The notes under the pieces: model-generated | Told to the model about the DNA's origin: nothing | What the model saw: only the letters and a program-made list of their open reading frames with translations | The model's database searches: none | Program-made: the position numbers and the translations under genes | NCBI GenBank assembly: GCA_025403435.1 | Contig: CM046345.1 | Location: forward strand, 19,958,809-20,022,808 | Direction: 5' to 3' | Length of the DNA: 64,000 nt | DNA from: Artocarpus heterophyllus | Lineage: Eukaryota; Streptophyta; Magnoliopsida; Rosales; Moraceae | Part shown: positions 1 through 11,567 of the stretch, in pieces | How the letters are laid out: the number at the start of each line of letters is the position of its first letter | Position numbering within the stretch: position 1 is the stretch's first letter

Positions 1-57
1 GGAAAATACTCTGATATAAAAAATTTTAAAATTTCATTGTGTACTATTTTTCTAACA
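1..57 (+). repeat. 3' end of a copia LTR (fragment)
   Basis: The first 57 bases match the last bases of the + LTR at 58032-60027, including the AAAATTTTAAAATTTCA stretch and the terminal TTTCTAACA. No primer-binding site follows, so this is the end of a 3' LTR or a solo LTR whose body lies upstream of the window. The next five bases (CTTTG) would be its target duplication, but the partner is outside the window. Confidence 0.85.
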
Positions 58-2185
58 CTTTGTTTTTTTTAACTCTCTTTATCTTGTAAACTTTAGTGTT
101 CATACCAATATCATTAATCATGAGATCACAAACATGATGCTTCCCTTATGGAAGACTTGAGACCATCGAACACCGAGGTCATGTACCTCACATCAAGGAG
201 ATCAAAACTTTAACTTTACTTGTGTACCTCACATCAAGGAGGCTGGCGCAACACTTTCTTTTTATCTTTACTTTACCTGTCTATAGCTCTAATGTTCCTG
301 TTTCCTTCCTTTTCCTTTCATTAGTTAGCCTCTGTGTCCTAATCATAGCACACCCGACTTATTAGTTAACTTTCTTTTTAACAATCTACTGGATTGATAA
401 TAAAACTTAAATATTAACCGTTCTTTCCTTTTAACTTAACTTGGTACCCTATCGGTTTACCCTTCTCTTTACTTTGTACCCCGTTGCCTTCAACTGTGTA
501 ACCCACCAGGTTACCTTACCTTTCACTCTAGTTAACTTTATAAACTATTAGTTTACCTTGCTCTTAACTTTGTAACCCACCAAGTTACTTTTCCCTTTAC
601 TTAACCCCATCGGGTTATCATTCTTTTACTTGAACATCCCTTATTAAATTTCTCATTTTACATGACGGTTTCATTACTAAACATATTATGGAACATTTTC
701 AATCTAAGAGCGTGTTGCTAGTTTGGAGTGCTCAGCTCTATTTTAGCCATCTCCTCAAAAATGACAATTTTACCCCTAACGGGTTTTTTGTCCATCTCGT
801 AACTTGTTAAACTTTTTGCTTAAATTTACCTCTCATTTCTTACATGTTATGGAAAAATTCCCACTAAGGGGCATTTTCCAACATCGGGTGTTTCGGGTCC
901 ATTTTGACCCTTTTTTTATAAAATGACCATTTTGCCCCTGACGGGTCTTAGAAAACTTTTAGAACCTGTTTTTTAAAACATCATACATTTCTTTACTTCT
1001 CATAACATTGCAGAAAACTAAACAACAGTTTTTCTTTTGTTAAAATCTATTTTGTCAAAACTTTAGAGTTTTGACCCGTAATGTGAAAATCTTTGCATTT
1101 TTGCCTTTAACGTTCGTTTCTTTTCTTTCCTTAACTAAACTTTAAATCCTTTAAAAACATAATCCATGTGGTTACTTACAGCCCACATAAATATAGGAAC
1201 TTAATGCTCCTTGGTGAAAACCTGGTTTTACACAGTTTTACAACCTACTAGAAGTACAGAACCGACCTACCGAATTGTTCCAGGTTCGGCCTGCCGACAA
1301 TATGAGTCTGTCATGCCGAACTCATAAATTTGGCTTGCCGATGCTCATAATCGGCCTACCAAACTGGAAAAATCTGAAAGGTCCGAGACTTTGAGTCTCA
1401 GCCTCCTCGAGCTCAAAATCTCATTCTAAACTTGTTTTTCAATTCCCAGAGCATGCATAATGTTCAGAAATGATAGAAAAACACATTGGAACACATTTAA
1501 ACACCTTTAAACAAGTTTTACATAGAAAATTTTAAATTATTCTGAAAATAAGAAAAAAAGAAAAACTCAATTTAATTCAGATTTTTGTCCAATCAAGCCT
1601 AGATTCGTGATGATTAGGGTCCTATAAACCTAGATTGAAGGTTTTCCAAGTTCAAGAAACTCAGATTTGTAACATACAAGGAAAATTTGAAAAATTGGGC
1701 AAAAGTTTGAAATCTTGAAAATAAGCAAACTAACCTCGAATTTGAGCTTTGAATTGAGTTTGTGGAAGCTCAATCGTGTTCCTAAGCTTCCAATCCAATT
1801 GAAGGTCGAAGCTTGAGCTCAAATCTTTCAAACAAAATCAAAAGGGAAGAGAGAAAGAGAGAGGCAGCGAGAAAGAGAGGGACAGAGAGAGAGAGTGAGT
1901 CTGAGAGAGTGAGGGGAAATTGAGAGAGAAGGAGAGAATAAATAGAGGAAGGCATGGTGGTTTTTCTTAGGTAAAACCATGTCATGCACATGGTTTTCTA
2001 AAAGGGACATATCTAGTATTTGATAAATTGTTTTGTTTCAAAATTCAAAATGACAAATAAAAGTAATTAAAAGTAAGATTAATGAAAATACCACAAATAA
2101 TTAAATTAAGTTCAAATTACATTTAGGCACATTAATCCACCATTTTACCAACTAATCATACTTGATTAAATTTTTGGGTGTTACA
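58..2185 (-). repeat. Probable Ty3/gypsy-type LTR, left edge unresolved
   Basis: Read on the - strand, the right edge begins TGTAACACCC and is preceded by a purine tract GGGGAGAGAATT (2186-2197), the arrangement of a polypurine tract next to a 3' LTR. Inside lie two diverged copies of a segment with 'ATGACCATTTTGCCCCT' and 'ACGGGT' (about 756-790 and 908-946), which I associate with large plant gypsy LTRs. A purine-rich block on the + strand (1845-1960) with a TATTTATT-like box on the - strand could be its promoter and leader. No gag or pol lies beside it, so it may be solo or truncated. The left boundary is set only by the neighbouring copia LTR. A 19-bp direct repeat (182-200, 223-241) lies near that edge. 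Confidence 0.45.
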
Positions 2186-2651
2186 AATTCTCTCCCCTTT
2201 TTCCTCTATTTCATGAGTGCTAGAGTTTTTTAGTTGCTGTTATTTCTCTCTTTGAGGGCTACAGTCTAGCACCACGTATTGGTTGGCCTTTGGACTCTTG
2301 GCCTTAGAGATAGAGTTTTAGGCTTCATGTCAAAGTTCTTCTTAGTTGTGTCAAGTTCATGGTTGGAGGGGATGAAGTTTGGCAAGCTAAATGGGGTGGC
2401 TGATCGTGCATTGGATCTTGGTGCCCTCTTCATCGTGGTAGTCATGGCGGTGGGGGATGTGTGTGGATGAGCACTCATTATCGGTGGTGCAGTCACAACC
2501 ATCTTTGTCGATGGTGTAATCATGATGATCTTTACCGGTGACGTGTTGGTGCTTCTTTTGTGGTGTTCCCATCTCTTCGTTGCACTATCTTATCTATCCT
2601 CTTCGGTTGCATTAGTTAGCTTGTTGCTGGTGGCTTTATATATGTTGTCAC
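2186..2651. other. Unassigned sequence left of copia element A
   Basis: After the purine tract at 2186-2197 the sequence is mixed, with short GT-rich runs and open frames of 60-85 codons on both strands. None resembles a family I know. It was contiguous with 13938 onward before element A inserted; 2647-2651 (GTCAC) is the left copy of A's target duplication. Confidence 0.5.
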
Positions 2652-4684
2652 TATTGGAAAAAATAGTACGTAGCGAAATTTTAAAATTTTACAATAGAGT
2701 AATTTCTAAAACACAAGTTTGACATGCTATATGCATAAATTAACCAGATCTTACTAACCCTTGTGTGTCGAAGAACCCTCGCAAAACGTGAATAGAAGTA
2801 ACATTCCAGAAGAGCCTCAACCAACTGGTCTTCTTTGCTATTCTCTTTCCACGACTAGAGTGAGTGTGGGATCACACGTACAGCTCTTCCACTAAGTGAC
2901 TCTCTTTCCAACCAATCGAGAGAGCCCAAAATAAGTGTTCGTGAATTGTGAACAAAAGCTCTCAGGGAATTTTCAGATTCTCACTAGCAGAGTATCACTC
3001 TTAATCTCTCAAATTGATCTGAGTAACTCTTAAGACTTACTCTCTTTATATAGAGATTGGTCCTAGGGTCAGCCTTATCAGATTAGGTCTCAAAAACTTG
3101 AAACAGAATCAAGTTCGGATCAATATCTAATAAGATTCACGTAGAAACGCGTGATCTTATCCTTCGCTGATCGGCAGGCCGAACCACCTGATCGGCATGC
3201 CAAACAGGCCCCATCAGCAGGCTGAACACGTCCATCGGCAGACCGAACTGCCGAATAAAAAATCTTGCGAATCTTTTACTTTTTACCTGAGATTCTATAG
3301 GATAAAGTCTTAGTTTTAATTCAAATAACCCAACAGAGAAGTTATATGGTCAAAACAACTTTAGCTAGATAATCTCTAAGAAAATAAATCAATTCCCAAT
3401 AATTCTACAAGTTTATCTTGATCTAATTTATCTAAAATTAAATCAACCGATAAACAGACAAGAATTATCTGATCCTTATAATTCAACAAGTTTATCTTGA
3501 ATTAATTTTTATCACAAAATTAATTCAACCAATAAACAGACATGAATTATTTGATTCTTCTAAATTTCAACCAATCTAACAAATCCGACATAAGTTACCA
3601 ATTATTGAAAAAGCACGCCGTATCGTTACAGGATATTGTGAGCTAGCAAAGGGGACCAAATGGACCTATATAGTTTAAGCTCCAAATAATTACAAAACCC
3701 AATATCCCAGATATACATTTCATAATTATCAACTCCAACGCTACTCCACTAAAAGCTTGGAGCTGCACTCTCGAACTACATAAAATTACGAAGCTCGTAT
3801 AGCTAAGTCTCCATGACATATCATAGTGGATCGTATCCCCATATGATAATCCATAATCAGCTTAAGGACAAGTTCTGTCTTACCTTCTTGATTATTTTTA
3901 TCTTACGTTCCATTATCTCACCATCAGAAAACTTACATCCAATGATAGTATACCATTCGGTTACACCTATGTATCCAAATGGTTGAGCGCTCTAGTGTTT
4001 CAATTACAAGATAACGCATATAAAAGGATATCATTACTCCTAAAGAGGAGCTATGAATTTCATATATATGAATAACAGGTCTACGCTATCAAGAGTCTTG
4101 CCTCCAATGTACCAACATGCATACCACTATTAAGATGTAGGTGTCACCCTTTGGTACATCAAAAGACACAAGCCAAGACAACGGGCCCACTATTCATCTC
4201 AGGGTTAAGATACAACACAAATGATTGTCTAAAGTGAATCATTTTGTTGAGACAAAATTATTAATCCAATTCAATACACTTTATGTCCCGATCCAACACA
4301 TCGTCACCTATGACAATGTGCCAATGTTTCTATTCACGGAGTCCACATCCGATGGTCAAGATAAACTATCTCCCAAAAGGGATATAGACAACATAACAAT
4401 CTTTACATGAATAAAGCGCCCAACTTTATTCCCTCGATTATGGATCTTATGATTTAGACCATCACCTTAAGAATCGTGTCTTCTGCATAATCCGTCTATC
4501 ATATGCCCAATTCTTAAGGTTTATATAAACAGTCTCAGACTTTTGTTTGCTTAACATACATTCAACAAATATGAACGTATAGTGGACAAGATTTGATATA
4601 TAAATAATAAATAAATTCTTTATTGATAAAAATGTCTCCAAAAACTTATTACATTTTTACTTCTTAGGGCATACATGTCTAACA
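2652..4684 (-). repeat. 3' LTR of element A
   Basis: About 2033 bp. It matches the other LTRs in the window from the TTGGAAAAA end (left) to GGGCATACATGTCTAACA (right). A TATA-like box on the - strand, complementary to CTTTATATAG at 3044-3053, lies about 400 bp from the left edge and should mark the U3/R boundary. A cluster of the TCGGC/GCCGA dyad motif lies at about 3168-3250. Confidence 0.93.
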
Positions 4685-4695
4685 ATCTCCCACTT
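4685..4695 (-). other. Polypurine tract of element A
   Basis: Read on the - strand this is AAGTGGGAGAT, immediately before the 3' LTR. It is the expected primer for plus-strand DNA synthesis. The same tract, with small changes, adjoins the 3' LTRs of B, C, D and F. Confidence 0.85.
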
Positions 4696-4698
4696 GTA

Positions 4699-7600
4699 CT
4701 AAGTGAGTAAATACGACAAATCTCGCATCCCTATAGCTTCCACATGCCTCTCAAAGACTCTCCCATTAAGTGTCTTTGTAAATGATTCAGCTAAATTGTC
4801 CTCTGAAGCGATCTTGCACACGGTGACATGCCTGCCCTCAATGACGTCCTTTATCACATGATACTTCCGATCAATATGCTTGCTCTTCTTGTGCAATCTT
4901 GGTTCCTTAGCATTGGCTACTGCCGCACTGTTACCACAGTATAGTGGTATCGCCTTATCTATACTAGGAACTACCTCAAGATCCCTAAGGAACTTGCGGA
5001 CTCACACTGCTTCTTTCGAAGCATCACTAGCTGCCACATACTCGGCGTCCATCGTTGGATACAAAATGCAATCTTGCTTAGCACTTCTCCAACTGATGGC
5101 ACCACCACCCAGAGTAAACACAAAACCTAAAGTCGATTTCCTAGAATCCAGACAGGATTGAAAATCTGAGTCATGTATCCTAGAGGAGTCAAGTCCTCAC
5201 CCGAATACACAAGCATATACCCTCGAGTCCTTCTCATTGAAAATATGCTTTACCACAACCCAATGGTTCGGTCCTAGATCCGCCTGAAATCGACTTACAA
5301 TCCCGACCGCATAACAAATAACCAGTCGTGTGCAAAGCATGGCATACATGAGACTACCCACCGTCGAAGCATAAGGCACCTTTTTTTCATGTATTCTCTT
5401 TCTTCATAAGACTTTGGAGAGTCTTTCTTAGAAAGAGTAATTCGAGACCTAGATGGTTGACTACTTTTCTTAGAATCCTGCATTGCAAACCTCCTGAGAA
5501 TTTTATCTATGTAGCCGGCCTGGGATAAAGCTATCATTTTGTTCTTCCTATCCCAAAAGATCTGGATACCGAGAACAAAATTAGCCTCACCTAAATCCTT
5601 CATGTCAAACTGCTTGGTCAACCATAATTTGACCGATGACAATGCCCCATCGTCATTGCCAATTAGTAGTATGTCATCTACATAGAGCAGTAGAAAAACC
5701 ATCTTCTTATCCTTAATGTGTTTGTAAACACATGGTTCATCCACATTTTGTGAGAACCCATAAGTCTTGATCACCTGATCAAATCTTATGTTCCAAGAAC
5801 GAGAAGCCTGCTTAAGTCCAAAAATTGACTTTCGCAGCCTACAAACCTTACCCTCTTGACCCGTGACCTTGAACCCATCTGGTTGTTCCATATAAATGGA
5901 CTCATCAAGATAGCCATTCAGAAAAGCCGTCTTGACATCCATTTGTCAAATCTCGTAGTCGAGAGCGGCAGCTATAGACAAGAGAATCCCGATGGAGTTA
6001 AGCATGACTATAGGCGAAAAGGTTTCCTCATAATCGATTCCTTCCTTTTACGTATAACCCTTAGCTACCAATCTAGCCTTAAAGGTTTTGACCTTTCGAT
6101 CCACTCCTCTTTTCCTCTTGTAGATCCACTTACACCCTATGGGTTTTACCCCTTCGGGAAGATCCACAAGCTCCCAAACCTTATTAGTCTTCATAGACTT
6201 CATCTCAATGTTCATGGCCTCTGTCTAGAGTTTTGAATCAATATCCTCCATAGTAAGTATAAGGATCCCTGTCATGTTCATCTGATTCAGTCAAAAAGAT
6301 CTCCCCATTGAACATATACCTTTTAGGTTGACGCCCGATCCTCCTACTACGTCGAAGCCTCTGAGGTTGTTGTTCAGGTTTGTTTGGTTTTTCTACACTG
6401 ATTGGAATGGTTTCATTCAAAACCTCCGGAGTGATCGGATCACTCCTTAACTCCTCAAGCACCACTTTGCTTCGAGGTTTAAAGTCGTCCATGTAACTCT
6501 CCTCAAGGAAAGTTGCATTAGCTGAAACCACGACTTTATTTTCCTTTGGGTTATAAAAATAACCCCCTTTAGTCCCTTTTGGATATTCTACAAACACGCA
6601 AACTTCCGAACGTGCTTCCAACTTATTCGGATCTTTAAACAAGACATGAGCTGGACATCCCCATATGCGAATATGGTTTAAGGATGTCTTCCTACTAGTC
6701 CACAACTTGTGAGGAGTTTTAGGGATCGATTTTGAAGGCACATTGTTCAAAAGATAACGTGCGGTTTGTAGTGCATATCCCCAAAAGGATTAAGACAATG
6801 ATGAATAACTTATCATGGACCTAATCATGTCTAACAAAGTCCTATTTCTTCTCTCCGCTACGCCATTCTGCTGCAAGTGCCCAGCGTAGTCAAATGGGAT
6901 AAAATCTCATTCTCTAATAAGTGTTCCAAGAACTCATCAGAAAGGTATGCCCCACCTCAATCGGATCAAAGTATCTTTATGGGTCTACCTAATTGCTTTT
7001 CCACTTCAGCCTGAAACTCCCTGAACTTGTCAAAAGTTTCACTTTTGTGGTGCATTAGGTACACATACCCATATCTTGAGTAATCGTCAGTAAAAGTGAC
7101 GAAGTACTCATACCCTCCTCGTGCCCTGATGTTCGTCGGTCTGCAAACATCACTATGCACAAGTTCTAGAACCCCTTCGGCCCTATTGCCCAAAGACCCG
7201 AATGGTCTTTTGGTCATTTTACCCTCCAAACAAGATTCACATTGAGGTATAGATTCCACCTTTAAGTGACTTAAAGGTCCATCCCTTACCAACCTTTGAA
7301 TCCTATTCAGGTTTATATGACCAAGGTGCAAATGCCAAAGATAAGTTTTATTAGAATGAGAAGTTTTAAGTCTTTTAGAGTTATTATCATTTATCTCAGC
7401 ATTAAGCAATAAGTCCATCTTAGGTTTGATAAAATATAGATTAATTTGCATCCATCTAGAACAGATAAAAGATTTGTTTTTACGAATCACCACTTTATCA
7501 TTAAAAGAAACCAAGTAGGAGTCTTTAAATACACAAGCTACACAAATTAAATTCCTTTTAAATTTAGGAACATAAAAACAATCTTGCAAAAATAAATTCC

Positions 7601-7787
7601 AATAATTATCAAAATAAAGATAGACTTCTCCCACTGCTTCCGCTAAGACCAAGGATCCATCGCCCATTTGAAGCGTGAAGTCCTCATGCAGAAGACTTCT
7701 CGTTTCTTTGAACCGCAGCAGAGAAACACAAACATGATTAGTTGCACTGGAATCTATGACCCAAATGTCACTTGATTCCTCAACCAA
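4699..7787 (-). pseudogene. pol of element A: protease, integrase, RT, RNase H (broken)
   Basis: Reading leftward: the protease motif VIDSSATNH (about 7740-7765) has the usual DSG changed to DSS. The GAG-pre-integrase domain (YLWHLHLGHINLNR; CESCLEGK with paired cysteines) covers about 7180-7360. The integrase core follows with HSDVC and TFTDDYSRYG; that frame stops at 6966, before the RGGEY glutamate. A second piece (6750-6238) holds the integrase C-terminal region and the linker to RT. RT runs 5942-5295 with KTAFLNGYLDE and the catalytic LLLYVDDILLIGND. RNase H ends at 4699 with the CKIASEDNL region. Several frame changes separate the pieces, so no full polyprotein can be made. Confidence 0.93.
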
Positions 7788-7795
7788 ACAAGTTT

Positions 7796-8211
7796 CTAAA
7801 TACAGAAGATCACACCTGCCTCCTTTGGAAAGGAAGTCCTTGCAATTCTTCTTGATATGCCCGACCTTGCCACAGAAGAAGCACTTAAGCTTTTTGGGTT
7901 CTTCTTCTTCTTCTTCTTGCTCTTGGTGCTAGCAAGAATAGAAGACTTCCCGTTCTTGGCCCGTTGCTTCTTTCCATTCCCAGAGTTGAGATTGGAACCA
8001 GAAACAGCTACCATGTTGGCCTCACCACCTGCAGGAGACTCCCTGATCAGTAGTTCTTATTCCTGTTACTGTTTCATCAATTCCGTCAAGGTCATATCCC
8101 ATCTATTGCTTAAATTAAAAGTAGCTTTAAACAAAATAAGTTCCTTAGACAGAGTCTCAAAGACCATAGTCATCTGAGTTTCAGCATCGATGATAAAGCG
8201 CTTTTAGACAT
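7796..8211 (-). pseudogene. gag of element A (5' half deleted)
   Basis: The 3' half of a copia gag remains: the GGEANMVA-like segment, a lysine run encoded by AAG repeats (about 7897-7925) and an intact CCHC knuckle CFFCGKVGHIKKNC (about 7846-7890). The start codon is at 8209-8211 (MSKSALSS), as in the sister copies, but codons after about residue 8 jump straight into the segment that encodes DAETQ in other copies. The joint is at ATCGAT, present once here and at both edges in intact copies; the frame after it is wrong and stops at once. About 450 bp are missing, including the conserved gag domain around NYNDW. Confidence 0.88.
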
Positions 8212-9891
8212 TTTTAATCTACAATAAAGAATCATATACCAAACATAAGTAAACTTATAATAATAATTTAGTAAGATAACACAATCATGTAAAAAATGAA
8301 AATGTGTTTATGTGTCAAAACCTTGAAAATATCACAACCTTACAACGATAATTCCCAACTCATAATTCAACAAGCTCCTAGGGGAGTCATGCCAAATTCA
8401 ATCAGGAACACGGATCCCCTCCTAATTAATATATGCCATCTAGGACCCGTATGATCCAGTATATATTAATAATCATTTCTTTGGCCATTAATTTTATTAA
8501 CAGAGCTCCTAGGGGAGGTGTATAATAAAATTAATGTGAGTGTATAACCCTCATTTCAATATTTTATCCATGATTTATAATCACCACCTAGGGGTGTGCA
8601 ACCATAAATCATGCTAAAATACCTTATCTTCTCAGAGATCCAATCTGGTACATGATAGAAATCCTTCCTAAGGGTTGGGACCACCATGTTCTGCCCATAG
8701 ACCAACGATGGAGGCCTTAGGTCCTCTCTTTGAAAACCTTCTCCCACTCAATCTTTTAAAATCAAGGCTTATTTTAAAATTATGCATGAACAATTTTAAT
8801 ATGAGTGGCACTCCCTATTCTATACGACATTTTATCAATATACATGGCAAATCATATTATAATGCAGGCAAGCAAAGCAATTAAGTAAAGCTACAAGCAA
8901 AATAATAAATAACTGTAATATTATGGCTCCACCCTAGAGAATAGAAAATTAAGATTACAAGAGAATAATCGAGACATATTTTTGATTCTTCATCCTTGAA
9001 TCCTCTTGCTGTATCCTTCTTTATGTAATACCCATCTTCAAGTATTCAATCCCGTATGAATCGAATACTTCATATTTCCGATCATATCCAAATTTAATGT
9101 TTCTTAGAATTGTCCAAAAATAAAATTAAACCTGCATCGAAAAAACTACGCCTTTTCTGGAAATTTTCCAGCTCTAGGTCGGCAGGCAAATCTAAGTGAT
9201 CGGCCTATCGATCATGTTCCATCGGCCTGCCGATCAAGAAGATCGGCCTGTCGACTCATGAATGTTTGGCTTGCCGAACTGGAAGTTCTGCCTACCGCCA
9301 GAACCACTTGATTTCTGCCCCACTAACAGCCTGTCGAACCACACGTCCGGGCTGTCGATATGTGACCATCGGCCTACCAAACTGGTGAGTTCGGCATGCC
9401 GACTGAGCAGAAATCTCCCATTCCAGAAAATAAAATTTTAAATGCAATTCATCAATTTTATTTTCAACAATTCAAAAACAAAAATTAGAGACTCAAGAAA
9501 TACTTGGGTGCACCATCATCATTCTTCTATATCCGTCTTCTTCGAATAATTATTTAATTACAAAAATCTTACAAATTTAAAAGTAAATAATAATTCCTAA
9601 ACGGAGATGATAGTCCACCATCTAATTACATGAAAAACCTAGATACACATTCTAACCTCTAAGTAACCATAACTGGTATCAATTAATTAATTAATTAATA
9701 ATTAAATAAGAATTTAATCAACCATAATTAATTAATAAACATTCACCACATAATCCATGACAACATATATATTTTACAGAAACCTAGAGTGCCAACTCTC
9801 TATAAAATGAAATTCAAGCAAAGAGAGATTAAGATCACAAAATTTATACATATAACATGATCACAAACTCGTAAATTTATGTAAAAACCTG
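8212..9891 (-). other. 5' leader of element A
   Basis: About 1.7 kb lies between the primer-binding site and gag, unusually long and conserved in all copies. It contains a block of TCGGC/GCCGA dyad motifs (about 9175-9400), a conserved stretch encoding ILRNIKFGYD..KYEVFDSY (about 9030-9115, - strand) and AT-rich segments with TTAATTAATTAATTAAT. Function is unknown; packaging or translation control is possible. Confidence 0.75.
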
Positions 9892-9904
9892 GCTCTGATG
9901 CCAA
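9892..9904 (-). other. Primer-binding site of element A
   Basis: The - strand reads TGGCATCAGAGCC directly inside the 5' LTR, one base different from the canonical TGGTATCAGAGCC that pairs with plant initiator Met-tRNA. Confidence 0.85.
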
Positions 9905-10298
9905 TTGTTGGAAAAAATAGTATGCAGCGGAATTTTAAAATTTTACATCAGAGTAATTTCCAAAACACAAGTTTGATATGCTATATGCATAAATTAACCA
10001 GATCTTACTAACCTTTATATGCCGAAGAACCCTCGCAAAACGTGAAGAGAAGTAACGTTCTAGAAGAGCCTCAACCAACTGGTCTTCTTTGCTATTCTCT
10101 TTCTACGACCGGAGTAAGTGTGGGATCACACATACAGCCTTTCCACTAAGTGACTCTTCTTCCAACCAATCGAGAGAACCCAAAGCAAGTGTTTGTGATT
10201 TGTGAACAAAAACTCTCAGGGAGTTTTCAGATTCTCACCAACAGAGTATTACTCTTAATCTCTCAAATTGATCTGAGTAACTCTTAAGACTTACTCCC

Positions 10299-10308
10299 TT
10301 TATATAGA
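10299..10308 (-). promoter_or_regulatory. TATA-like box in the 5' LTR of element A
   Basis: The - strand reads CTATATAAAG. The same sequence occurs at the same LTR position in most copies (for example 3044-3053, 46884-46893) but is altered to CTATAACAAGG in element G (about 59629-59639). It is the likely core promoter of the retrotransposon transcript. Confidence 0.6.
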
Positions 10309-11567
10309 GATTGGTCATAGGGTTAGTCCTTATCAGATTAGGTGTCAAAAACTCGAAACAAAATCAAGTTCGGATCAATATCTAATAAAATCCTCATGAA
10401 AATGCGTGATTTTATCATTCGTTGATCGGCAGGCTGAACAATCTGATTGGCAGGCCGAATAGGCCCCATCGGTAGGCCGAACACGTCCATCGGCAGACCG
10501 AACTGCCGAATAAAAAATCTCACGAATCTTTTATTTTTCACCCGAGATTCTATAGGATAAAGTCTCAGTTTTAATTCAAATAACCCAATAGAGAAGTTAT
10601 CTGATCAAAACAACTTTATCTAGATAATCTCTAAGAAAATAAATCAATTCCCAATAATTCCACAAGTTTATCTTGATCTAATTTATCTAAAATTAAATCA
10701 ACCGATAAACAGACAAAAATTATCCGATCCTTATAATTCAACAAGTTTATCTTGAATTAATTTTTATCACAAAATTAATTCAACCAATAAACAGACATGA
10801 ATTATTTGATTCTTCTAAATTTCAACCAATCTAATAAATCCGACATAAGTTACCAATTATTAGAAAAAGCACGCCGTGTCGTTACAGGATGTTGTGAGCT
10901 AGCAAAGGGGACCAAATGGACCTATATAGTTCAAGCTCCCGATAATTACGAAACCCAATATCCCAGATATACATTTCATAATTATCAACTCCAACGCTAC
11001 TCCACTAAAAGCTTGGAGCTTCGAACTACATAAAATTACAAAGCTCGTATAGCCAAGTCTCCATGACATATCATAGTGTATCGTATCCCCATATGATAAT
11101 CCATAATCGGCTTAAGGACAAGTTTTGTCTTACCTTCTTGATTATTTTTATCTTACGTTCTATTATCTCACCATCAGAAAACTTACATCCAATGACAGTA
11201 TACCATTTGGTTACACCTATGTATCCAAATGGTTGAGCACTTCAGTTTTTCAATTACAAGATAACGCATATAAGAGGATATCATTACTCCTAAAGAGGAG
11301 CTATAGATTTCATATCTATGAATAACAGGTCTACGCTATCAAAAGTCATGCCTCCAATGTACCGGCATGCATACCACTATTAAGATGCGGTTGTCACCCT
11401 TTGGTACATCAAAAGACATAAGCCAAGACAACGAGCCCACCATCCATCTTAAGATTAAGATACAACACAAATAATTGTCTAAAGTGAATCGATTTGCCGA
11501 GACAAAATTATTAATCCAAATCAACTCACTTTATGTCCCGATCTAACACATCGTCACCTATGACAAC

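Noticed and set aside
2266..2722. Overlapping open frames of 60-85 codons on both strands
   Set aside because: No recognisable domain, and one frame runs into the LTR of element A.
7857..8177. + strand frames rich in Phe/Leu opposite gag (also at 26821, 35629, 43908 and, on -, 62180)
   Set aside because: They are the antisense of the lysine-coding AAG repeats and gag 3' half; they recur because the gag copies are similar.
10797..11325. Short + strand frames within LTRs (also near 21997, 39976 and 47632)
   Set aside because: They recur only because the LTRs are copies of each other, lie antisense to the element transcript and show no domain.
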